From: an uncultured Lachnospiraceae bacterium
GTDB lineage: Bacteria; Bacillota; Clostridia; Lachnospirales; Lachnospiraceae
Assembly (NCBI GenBank): GCA_902489645.1
Contig: CABUAW010000026.1
Span: 1 to 33,553 of the forward strand
Length of the DNA: 33,553 nt
Direction: 5' to 3'
Each line of letters begins with the position of its first letter. Position 1 is the first letter of the stretch. Made by a program: the position numbers and the translations under genes. Below, piece after piece: positions 15,514-22,539 of the stretch. The notes beneath the pieces are model-generated. The model searched no databases. It saw only the letters and a program-made list of their open reading frames with translations, and was not told the origin of the DNA.

Positions 15514-16893
15514 CTAATTTTCGTCGATATTATCCGGCGTTAAAATAAGCGGTTCAAGTTTGCCCGGATTCTTTTTACGATAAGACTCCATCAGCACAAG
15601 AACAATAACGCCAATCGCCATATAAGCTACAAGGGACATCCAGCCTGCAAAATCAAGTGATAATGAGGATGCGATAACGACCCAAACGGACACCAGCATG
15701 CCAAGGAATAAAAGTCCATTGCCGCCCGGCGCTTTATATGGGCGCGTCCACTCCGGATGTGTCTTTCGCAGTTTATAAGCATCAAAGCAAACCATAAAAT
15801 ATACAAGACCGGCTGCAATACAGGAAACCGCGTAAATATACTGTACCCAGTTACTTGCGGAGAAAACGCAGAAGAATACGGAGAACAGCAAAACAACAAA
15901 ATTCGATACATACGGCTGGCCATATTTATTTAATTTCTTAAATGGCGTCGGCAGCATATTCAACTGGGCTGCTCCGTAAAGTACACGGGCCGACGACGTC
16001 CAGAAGCCCATAAAGGTTGTAAATCCGTGCAATGAGCCGGCAATAAGCGCTCCCCATGCAAAAATCATCGGAAGCCCAAGGGAACGAATCAATTCCGGTT
16101 CCGGCATTGACATCTCGGCCAGCTCCGTCCATGGAGCCATACCTCCAATAGCAATAACTACAATCGCATACATAATCGCAGGAATAAACAACGCCGCCAA
16201 AATAACCTTCCACATATTTTTTACAGGGAATGTTGTTTCCTCAATCATTGTCGGTGTCATTTCAAAACCGATATATTTAATGGTCAATACGCCCGATGCC
16301 AAAAACAGGCCGTATCCGCCCTTCGGAAACCACCCGCCATGACCGAGCAGATTATCCACACTCCATTTTCCGCTTGTAAAGAACAGAATAATAATGCAGA
16401 TGGAAATGCCAACCATTGAATAGAAAAAGATATTGCTCAAACGGCCTGAAATCGAAATATTAAAGTTTGAAATAATATACCAGATAACACACATAGCCAC
16501 GGCAATCAACATTGTCTGTGTTGTTGTAAACTCAATGAAAAATCCCAATGCGGTTGTTAAAATAAACGCACAGATTGGCGGTTCTACAATCTGAATCAAA
16601 AACATCAACCACTGAATACACCAGCCGAACCGATGGTTGGTCGCATTTGCCGTCCAAACGGCCACCGACGATGAAAATGGCAATAATGCAACCATTTCAG
16701 CAAAGGCCAGACCGACAGGTACTAACAATACGGCCAGTCCCAGAAAGATAAAAGCAGCGCCCGGACCGGTTAATGAATACCAATATGGGCTTTCTGCCAG
16801 CCATCCTCCGATAACGGCTCCGGCCGCAATGGCAATCATCGTCATCATACCTAAACTTTTTTTCAAGTGATTTCCATTGTTATTTTCACTCAT
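15514..16893 (-). CDS. APC superfamily amino acid/amine permease
   Basis: A 459-residue integral membrane protein with about 12 hydrophobic helices. The first helix carries the loop typical of APC carriers (MIAIAAGAVIGGWLAESPYW), followed by GPGAAFIFLGLAVLLVPVGLAFAEMVALLPFSS as helices 1-2 and the connecting segment. A later part shows GGYGLFLASGVLTIKYIGFEMTPTMIEE, as in the amino acid/amine transporters. The C-terminus is short and soluble. It is last in an operon, 29 bp after the serine hydrolase, and preceded by GAGAGG. It presumably imports a compound that the two hydrolases act on, or exports a product; the substrate cannot be read from sequence. Confidence 0.88.
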   Translation of the reverse strand: MSENNNGNHLKKSLGMMTMIAIAAGAVIGGWLAESPYWYSLTGPGAAFIFLGLAVLLVPVGLAFAEMVALLPFSSSVAVWTANATNHRFGWCIQWLMFLIQIVEPPICAFILTTALGFFIEFTTTQTMLIAVAMCVIWYIISNFNISISGRLSNIFFYSMVGISICIIILFFTSGKWSVDNLLGHGGWFPKGGYGLFLASGVLTIKYIGFEMTPTMIEETTFPVKNMWKVILAALFIPAIMYAIVVIAIGGMAPWTELAEMSMPEPELIRSLGLPMIFAWGALIAGSLHGFTTFMGFWTSSARVLYGAAQLNMLPTPFKKLNKYGQPYVSNFVVLLFSVFFCVFSASNWVQYIYAVSCIAAGLVYFMVCFDAYKLRKTHPEWTRPYKAPGGNGLLFLGMLVSVWVVIASSLSLDFAGWMSLVAYMAIGVIVLVLMESYRKKNPGKLEPLILTPDNIDEN

Positions 16894-16922
16894 TTTTTCA
16901 TACCTCTCTTCCCCTAAAATAC

Positions 16923-18386
16923 TTACGCATCCACGCGCTTAAAAACAGCCGGTTCTACCGTCGGTTCAATCTGGAGTGTAAAGCCTGCAATATCTCCGGT
17001 GAACGGGTCCACATAATAAGAAACCGGAGCCGTAAGTACCGTCGTATCCTCTTTTAAACGATGCGCTTTAAACACATCATAATGCCAATGTTCCATGCGT
17101 ACCGGCATATCCTTATACCAAAGTACCAGTTCACCGTCTTTCTCTTCTACCCGGTAGGTACCGTAGCCCGGATGATAAAAGGAACCCGTATATGATGAAA
17201 GCGGATGCGTTGTTTTCGTACCCGGTACAGGCGCCGGTTTTCCTTCAAACAAATCCACATTCCAATGATAATAGAAAGCATCATATTTACCATTCCATTC
17301 ATGCAGACGGCTGGCCCAGTCAACCTTAGGGTCGCCAAGCAATCTGTCAAATACCGTATAACAGCTTGTCATAAGAATCGGCATGTTCAATGGTTTATGT
17401 ACATTCATTGCCAGCATAATAATAATATTTTCATCCGGAAGAAAGCCTTCCAGGGTGCAGAAGCCTTCGATTTCACCCGTATGCCATACAAATTTACGTC
17501 CCCGGTAGTGCTGAATAAACCATGCCATGCCATAGCTTCCATCTGTATCAACCTCCGGGAATTTCCATGGGAACATATGCATCGGCGCCTGCATATGATG
17601 CATTTCTTTCATATTTTTTTCGGAAACAAGACGTTTTCCCTCATAGACGCCTTCATTCAAATGCAGGGTCAGCCATTTAAACATATCTTCGATATTCGAA
17701 ACCACACCGCAGGCGCCGCCGGCCACATCCATTTCCCAGGGTCCTACCGGAACGGCCCCTTTACCGTCTTCCCAATTCCAATATCCCTGTGCATGATTTG
17801 GCTGTTCATACATTTCATGGGCAGAAAGCAGACTGCTCGTCATACCAAGCGGTTCAAAAATACGTGTCCGAATTAAATCCTCCCAGCTTTCGCCAGTAAC
17901 AACCTCAGCGATAGCTCCGATGGCTGAATAAATGGTATTATTATACTGAGTCACTGTACGAAACGGTGCATTTGGTTTCAAATAACGCAGACGCATCAGC
18001 AAATCTTTCTTTGTACTCGAAGGGTCCGGCCACATAGCTTCGTGAGGCGCCAGGCCGGTCCGATGCGTCAACATATCCCGCAATGTGCAGTCCCGCGTCG
18101 CAAATTCGTCATACATCGCAAACTCCGGAATATATTCCCGAATCGGTTTATCATAGTCAAGAATTCCCTCATCCACAAGCATGGCAATCAAACAGGAATT
18201 AAAAGATTTTGAACATGAAGCGATTCCATAAAGCGTATTTTCATCAGCCGGAAGCTTTTTCTCCACATCCCGGTATCCATAACCGCCTTTAGCAATGACT
18301 TTGCCATCCTTCATCACTCCATAGCTAAACCCGGGTATTCCCCAATATTCCATTTCCGCCGGTAAAAAATCAAATAAATTTTCCAT
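16923..18386 (-). CDS. Beta-lactamase-fold serine hydrolase (class C-like/esterase)
   Basis: A 487-residue cytoplasmic protein without signal peptide. The active-site motifs of the serine beta-lactamase/D-Ala-D-Ala peptidase fold are all present: SxxK at 57-60 (SCSK in GIASCSKSFNSCL), the Tyr-Asn-Asn motif at 148-150 (QYNNTIYSAIG), and His-Thr-Gly at 300-302 (VWHTGEIEGF). The last 110 residues form a separate beta-rich domain (YTGSFYHPGYGTYRVEEKDG) like DUF3471. Substrates of this group range from esters to amides and peptides. The ATG at 18386 is favoured because the earlier in-frame GTG lies inside the ribosome site GAGGTGGAGG. It follows the isochorismatase-like gene by 20 bp and precedes the permease. 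Confidence 0.88.
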   Translation of the reverse strand: MENLFDFLPAEMEYWGIPGFSYGVMKDGKVIAKGGYGYRDVEKKLPADENTLYGIASCSKSFNSCLIAMLVDEGILDYDKPIREYIPEFAMYDEFATRDCTLRDMLTHRTGLAPHEAMWPDPSSTKKDLLMRLRYLKPNAPFRTVTQYNNTIYSAIGAIAEVVTGESWEDLIRTRIFEPLGMTSSLLSAHEMYEQPNHAQGYWNWEDGKGAVPVGPWEMDVAGGACGVVSNIEDMFKWLTLHLNEGVYEGKRLVSEKNMKEMHHMQAPMHMFPWKFPEVDTDGSYGMAWFIQHYRGRKFVWHTGEIEGFCTLEGFLPDENIIIMLAMNVHKPLNMPILMTSCYTVFDRLLGDPKVDWASRLHEWNGKYDAFYYHWNVDLFEGKPAPVPGTKTTHPLSSYTGSFYHPGYGTYRVEEKDGELVLWYKDMPVRMEHWHYDVFKAHRLKEDTTVLTAPVSYYVDPFTGDIAGFTLQIEPTVEPAVFKRVDA

Positions 18387-18406
18387 TTCCTCCACCTCTT
18401 TTTTAC

Positions 18407-19096
18407 TTATTTAAGCGCTTCAAGCAGCTCATCCGTTGTAATTACATGACAATAAATATTATTTAAAATCTCTAACTCATTTTCCTGAATTTTCTCTGTG
18501 GAAGCCCGGCAGGCATCTTCAATGAGCCAGACCTTAAAGCTTTCATCCGCCAGGCTGCGTACCGTTCCTGAAACACACTGGTCCGTCAATACGCCCGTGA
18601 CAACGACCGTATCAATTCCCATATTAAACAGAGTCAACCGTAAATTGGTCCCTGTTACCGCGCTGTCTGTCGTCTTTGTAAAGACAATTTCCTCCGGAAG
18701 CGGCGCTAATTCGGGAACGATATCCGCTAACGGGTCCCCCGGAGCCAGCAAAAGTTCATTATATCCGGTGGCCTTCTGGTCCAGAGACCGTTCCCGTCCC
18801 GACTTCTGACGGCACTGAATTTTTGCAAACATAACGTCCAAACCATTGGCCCGGAAATAATCAAGAATTCTCTTGTTGTTTGGCACTACAGTTTCATCAA
18901 TCGCTCTATAAAACGGCTCCCATCGTTCTGCCTCGGCTTTTTGTGCTTCCGTTGGATTTTCAATCACCGGACGAGTAATAAAAACATGCTGCATATCTAC
19001 AATCAGAAGCGCCGTTTTTTTCGGATTAATCTCAATTTCTCCATAGTCATTATCATTTTCATAATAAAATGATACGTGTCTGTCATTCACTTTCAT
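18407..19096 (-). CDS. Isochorismatase-like cysteine hydrolase
   Basis: A 229-residue cytoplasmic hydrolase of the isochorismatase fold. The catalytic triad is visible: Asp34 in LLIVDMQHVF, Lys141 in EIVFTKTTDSAV, and Cys174 in VVVTGVLTDQCVSGTVRSL. A nucleophilic Cys with this triad is typical of amidohydrolases (N-carbamoylsarcosine amidase, nicotinamidase, peroxyureidoacrylate amidohydrolase) rather than of true isochorismatase activity in siderophore synthesis, and no siderophore genes are near. First gene of a three-gene operon with a serine hydrolase and an APC permease, so a shared catabolic substrate containing amide or carbamoyl bonds is likely. The ATG has an AGGGGG site about 11 bases away, a little far. 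Confidence 0.88.
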   Translation of the reverse strand: MKVNDRHVSFYYENDNDYGEIEINPKKTALLIVDMQHVFITRPVIENPTEAQKAEAERWEPFYRAIDETVVPNNKRILDYFRANGLDVMFAKIQCRQKSGRERSLDQKATGYNELLLAPGDPLADIVPELAPLPEEIVFTKTTDSAVTGTNLRLTLFNMGIDTVVVTGVLTDQCVSGTVRSLADESFKVWLIEDACRASTEKIQENELEILNNIYCHVITTDELLEALK

Positions 19097-19125
19097 TAAT
19101 CAATTTTCCCCCTTTAATATAATAA

Positions 19126-19158
19126 AGGCTACACCGGATTTCTTTCGATGTAGCCTCT
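19126..19158 (-). promoter_or_regulatory. Leader hairpin of the isochorismatase operon
   Basis: The arms aggctaca (19126-19133) and tgtagcct (19151-19158) pair perfectly over 8 bp around a 17-base loop. On the minus strand the stem is followed by TTTATTATATT, a weak U-tract. It lies downstream of the candidate promoter and upstream of the ATG. It may be an attenuator, or the terminator of dut read-through; the weak U-tract suits partial termination. Confidence 0.5.
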
Positions 19159-19192
19159 TTGCCCATTTTTCACACGATGCACTTTCTTATAG

Positions 19193-19219
19193 TAAAGCAC
19201 AATCACTTTAAATTGTCAA
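19193..19219 (-). promoter_or_regulatory. Promoter of the isochorismatase-hydrolase-permease operon
   Basis: A consensus TTGACA (19214-19219) on the minus strand with TTTACT 15 bases on by strict count (19193-19198), or TACTAT slightly further downstream (19191-19196, 17-bp spacer). The leader would be roughly 85-90 bases and include the hairpin at 19126-19158. Confidence 0.5.
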
Positions 19220-19240
19220 GAATATGTCTCTTATCCCTTT

Positions 19241-19684
19241 TTATTTCGTTCCGGTGGAGCCAAAGCCGCCTTCGCCCCGCTCGGTTTCGTCCAGTTCATC
19301 CGTCAAAAGATATTCCGCCGTTAAAAATGGTGTAATCACCATCTGCGCAATACGTTCACCATGCTCGACGGTTACTGCCGCACGTGAATGATTGTGAAGC
19401 GGTACCATAATCTCACCGCGGTAATCCGCATCAATCACGCCAACTTTATTTGCAGGCGCCAAACCCTTTTTGGTTGCCAGGCCGCTGCGGGCATAAATGA
19501 GTCCTGCATACCCTTCAGGAATGGCCATGGCCAATCCGGTTTTTACAAGAACCGTCTCACCCGGAAGGACAGTCACAGGTGCGTCCATACAGGCATATAA
19601 ATCCGAACCTGCGCTGTACTTACTTCCATAGGTTGGAAACATTGCCTTATCATTTAACTTTTTAACCTTCACTTGCTGTTTCAT
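19241..19684 (-). CDS. dut: dUTP diphosphatase (dUTPase)
   Basis: A 147-residue trimeric dUTPase that hydrolyses dUTP to dUMP and pyrophosphate, keeping uracil out of DNA. All five family motifs are present: SAGSDLYA, IYARSGLA, GVIDADYRGEI (with the catalytic Asp), GERIAQMVI, and the C-terminal RGEGGFGSTG that closes over the active site. Third gene of nrdD-nrdG-dut, 20 bp after nrdG, which groups dNTP supply with its clean-up. It ends without a strong terminator, so some transcription may continue toward the next operon. Confidence 0.97.
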   Translation of the reverse strand: MKQQVKVKKLNDKAMFPTYGSKYSAGSDLYACMDAPVTVLPGETVLVKTGLAMAIPEGYAGLIYARSGLATKKGLAPANKVGVIDADYRGEIMVPLHNHSRAAVTVEHGERIAQMVITPFLTAEYLLTDELDETERGEGGFGSTGTK

Positions 19685-19704
19685 GACTTTTCTCCCGTCC
19701 GTCT

Positions 19705-20232
19705 TTACTCATAACCTTCAACAATAACGACACGGCCCTCCTGCAAAGAAGCCGGAACATCGATTGTCCGCTGGTTGGCCGAACCTTTAAACCGCTTCGT
19801 CAAATCCTTTTCTTCCTCGATAAACTCGCCGTCAACAAGCACGTCAATATAAGAAAGCATTTCCTTCGTTTCCGGCCAGTCCTCCACCATCCGTCCCACG
19901 ATATCTCTGTCAAAAAGGTAACCTGAGAAGCACCAGATGGTTTTCTTTGGATAACGTTTCCGGACTTTTCTAAGCAGCGGAAGAAGTCCCTGCTGATTCG
20001 CCCGTTCAAAGGGTTCGCCTCCGAGAAGCGTCAGTCCCCAGATATAATCCGGTTCCAGGTACTCGATAATTTTATCTATTGTCTCTTCGGTAAATGGCTC
20101 GCCGTAGTTAAAATCCCAGGCCACTTCATTAAAACAGTTTTTGCACCGATGGGTGCAGCCGCTCACAAAAAGTGAAATCCGCACCCCCGGCCCATTTGAT
20201 ATATCATATTGTTTTATATCTGCATAATACAT
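19705..20232 (-). CDS. nrdG: Anaerobic ribonucleotide reductase-activating protein
   Basis: A 175-residue radical SAM enzyme that makes the glycyl radical on NrdD. The CxxxCxxC cluster motif is Cys26, Cys30, Cys33 (SGCTHRCKNCFNEVAWDF). The SAM-binding GGEP segment follows as LLGGEPF. Length is normal for NrdG. The ATG at 20232 is chosen because AGGGGCGG stands six bases before it; an upstream in-frame ATG at 20259 has no such site. It is 42 bp downstream of nrdD and 20 bp upstream of dut. Confidence 0.95.
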   Translation of the reverse strand: MYYADIKQYDISNGPGVRISLFVSGCTHRCKNCFNEVAWDFNYGEPFTEETIDKIIEYLEPDYIWGLTLLGGEPFERANQQGLLPLLRKVRKRYPKKTIWCFSGYLFDRDIVGRMVEDWPETKEMLSYIDVLVDGEFIEEEKDLTKRFKGSANQRTIDVPASLQEGRVVIVEGYE

Positions 20233-20274
20233 TTTTAACCGCCCCTGATTCAACGCCAAAAACGCCGTTAATCC

Positions 20275-22401
20275 TTAAATATGAAGAACACGGGAAGCAA
20301 TTTCTTTTGTTTTACCCACATTCCAGAAATTCTCGCCAAGATAACCGCAGGTACGCCGTGTTACATTCATCTTGTCATGGTCTTTGTTGCCGCACTGCGG
20401 GCATTCCCATTCCAAATCATCATTAATAATAATTTCCCCATCATAACCGCATACATGACAGTAATCGGACTTTGTATTAAACTCAGCGTACTGAATATTA
20501 TCATAAATGAATTTTACCAGCTCTTCCAGGGCTTCCAGATTATGACGCATATTTGGAATTTCCACATAGGAAATAGCGCCGCCGGCGGAAATCTTCTGGA
20601 ACTGACTTTCAAACTTAAATTTGCTGAAAGCGTCGATTTTCTCACGAACATCTACATGATAAGAGTTGGTATAATAACCCTTGTCTGTAACATCCTCAAT
20701 AACGCCGAAGCGGTCCATATCAATTCGTGCAAAACGATAACACAGAGACTCTGCCGGTGTTCCGTAAAGACTGAAATGAATCCCCGTTTCTTTTCTCCAG
20801 CGGTCTGTCGCGGAACGAAGATGGTTCATGACTCTTAATGCAAATTCCTCACCCTCCGGTGTGGTATGGCTGACGCCTTTGACTAATTTAGTAACTTCGT
20901 ACAGACCAATATATCCAAGAGAAAGTGTGGAATAACCGCCATGCAGTAATTTATCAATTTTCTCGCCTTTTTCAAGACGGGCAATAGCGCCGTACTGCCA
21001 GTGAATCGGGCTTACATCGGAGGTTGTTCCCTCGAGAGCTTTGTGGCGGCACATTAACGCTTCATAACACAGCTCCAGACGTTCATCGAAAATTTTCCAG
21101 AATTTCTCCTCATCACCCCGGGCAACAATACCCATCTGAGGAAGGTTCAGGCTGACAACTCCCTGATTGAAACGTCCTTCAAATTTATAATTGCCATTCT
21201 CGTCCTTCCACGGTGTCAGGAAGCTCCGGCAGCCCATCGGGCTAAAGACATTGCCCTCATAGTTTTCACGCATTTTTTTAGCGGAAATGTAATCCGGATA
21301 AAGACGCTTTGCGGAACAACGGACAGCAAGTTTTGTAATATAATCGTATTTTCCGCCCTTCAGGCAGTTATGCTCATCCAGCACATAAACCAATTTCGGG
21401 AAAGCCGGCGTCACATAAACGCCCACCTCATTTTTAATGCCTTCCAGACGCTGACGCAGAATCTCTTCGATAATCATGGCGTTTTCTTCAATATATTCGT
21501 CATTCGTATCCAGATTCAGGAACACAGTCACAAACGGAGACTGTCCATTTGTCGTCATCAATGTGTTAATCTGGTACTGAATTGTCTGAACGCCCGAGCG
21601 AAGTTCATCATTCAAACGTGTCTGTACTAACCCTTCAATTGTTTCTGCATCCAGCTTGTCCCCATACTGGGCTTCAATCTGTTCTTTGTATTTGTTATAA
21701 CTCTTCCGAAGATATTTTCCAAGATGACGGACATCCACCGACTGACCGCCGTACTGGCTGCTGGCCACGGCCGAAATAATCTGTGTCATAACCGTACAGG
21801 CTACCTGAAAGCTCTTCGGACTTTCAATCAGCTTGCCATTCATAACGGTACCGTTATCCAACATATCCTGAATGTTAATCAGACAGCAGTTGAAAATCGG
21901 CTGAACAAAATAATCGGCGTCATGGAAATGGATAACACCTTCTTCGTGAGCTTTTGCAATCTTCTCCGGTAAAAGCAGACGGCGTGTTAAATCCTTGGAA
22001 ACTTCACCCGCAATCAAGTCGCGCTGAGTGGAAGCCACCGTCGCATTTTTATTGGAATTTTCTTCCATAACGTCTTTATTGCTATTTTTAATCAGACTTA
22101 AAATAGAATCGTCTGTTGTATTCGCTTTTCGTACCAACTCTCTCTGATAACGGTAAATAATATAGGTTTTAGCCAAATCATATTTACCTTCCGCCATCAG
22201 TTTCTGTTCAATAATATCCTGAATATCCTCAACCAGCATGCGTTTGCGGTGACGTGTTTCTATATATTCTACGATGTTTTCAATGACATCATTTGTAATC
22301 TTTTCTTCCGGCGGAACTTCAGCATTTGCCTTGGAAATGGCAACAATAATCTTACTTCTATCATAATTAACCTCACGGCCATCCCGCTTAATAACTATCA
22401 T
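20275..22401 (-). CDS. nrdD: Anaerobic ribonucleoside-triphosphate reductase
   Basis: A 708-residue class III, oxygen-sensitive reductase that converts NTPs to dNTPs. The N-terminal ATP-cone (residues 1-90, VIKRDGREVNYDRSKIIVAI) senses ATP/dATP. The barrel contains the usual NGQSPFVTVFLNLD and FSPMGCRSFLTPW segments. A zinc site is formed by Cys648, Cys651, Cys667 and Cys670 (CHVCGYDG, CPQCGN). The radical loop RRTCGYLGENFW carries Gly686. It is first in the nrdD-nrdG-dut operon. The class III enzyme is good evidence of an anaerobic life style. Confidence 0.97.
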   Translation of the reverse strand: MIVIKRDGREVNYDRSKIIVAISKANAEVPPEEKITNDVIENIVEYIETRHRKRMLVEDIQDIIEQKLMAEGKYDLAKTYIIYRYQRELVRKANTTDDSILSLIKNSNKDVMEENSNKNATVASTQRDLIAGEVSKDLTRRLLLPEKIAKAHEEGVIHFHDADYFVQPIFNCCLINIQDMLDNGTVMNGKLIESPKSFQVACTVMTQIISAVASSQYGGQSVDVRHLGKYLRKSYNKYKEQIEAQYGDKLDAETIEGLVQTRLNDELRSGVQTIQYQINTLMTTNGQSPFVTVFLNLDTNDEYIEENAMIIEEILRQRLEGIKNEVGVYVTPAFPKLVYVLDEHNCLKGGKYDYITKLAVRCSAKRLYPDYISAKKMRENYEGNVFSPMGCRSFLTPWKDENGNYKFEGRFNQGVVSLNLPQMGIVARGDEEKFWKIFDERLELCYEALMCRHKALEGTTSDVSPIHWQYGAIARLEKGEKIDKLLHGGYSTLSLGYIGLYEVTKLVKGVSHTTPEGEEFALRVMNHLRSATDRWRKETGIHFSLYGTPAESLCYRFARIDMDRFGVIEDVTDKGYYTNSYHVDVREKIDAFSKFKFESQFQKISAGGAISYVEIPNMRHNLEALEELVKFIYDNIQYAEFNTKSDYCHVCGYDGEIIINDDLEWECPQCGNKDHDKMNVTRRTCGYLGENFWNVGKTKEIASRVLHI

Positions 22402-22443
22402 ATAAATCCCCTTTCTTTTCTCCTTTGGTTATTATCCTAGGCC

Positions 22444-22452
22444 ATTATATCA
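22444..22452 (-). promoter_or_regulatory. Extended -10 promoter of nrdD-nrdG-dut
   Basis: TGATATAAT on the minus strand is an extended -10 element about 43 bp before the nrdD ATG. A TTGTAG lies 20 bp upstream, too far for a standard -35, and a T-run occupies the spacer. Confidence 0.5.
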
Positions 22453-22492
22453 CTGTATGAAAAAAAAAGCTACAAGAAAATACAAAATATAG

Positions 22493-22532
22493 AAAAAAAT
22501 TTACGCCCAGCACAACATGTTGTACTGAGCGT
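22493..22532 (-). terminator. Terminator of the met operon
   Basis: The arms 22503-22517 and 22518-22532 form a 15-bp near-perfect hairpin (ACGCtCAGtACAACA against TGTTGTgCTGgGCGT, with two G-T pairs). On the minus strand it is followed by AAATTTTTTT. It begins 8 bp after the metH stop. Confidence 0.92.
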
Positions 22533-22539
22533 TCCATAT

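Noticed and set aside
17205..17876. 223-codon plus-strand frame
   Set aside because: Lies antisense to the serine hydrolase with complete active-site motifs; no ribosome site; shadow frame.
18407..19096. Siderophore isochorismatase
   Set aside because: No enterobactin or dihydroxybenzoate genes nearby; Asp-Lys-Cys triad and neighbours suit an amidohydrolase.
20281..20838. 185-codon plus-strand frame
   Set aside because: Antisense to the zinc and radical-loop end of nrdD, whose motifs are intact; shadow frame.
22503..22532. 30-bp palindrome as operator
   Set aside because: Position right after metH with a T-run makes it a terminator.
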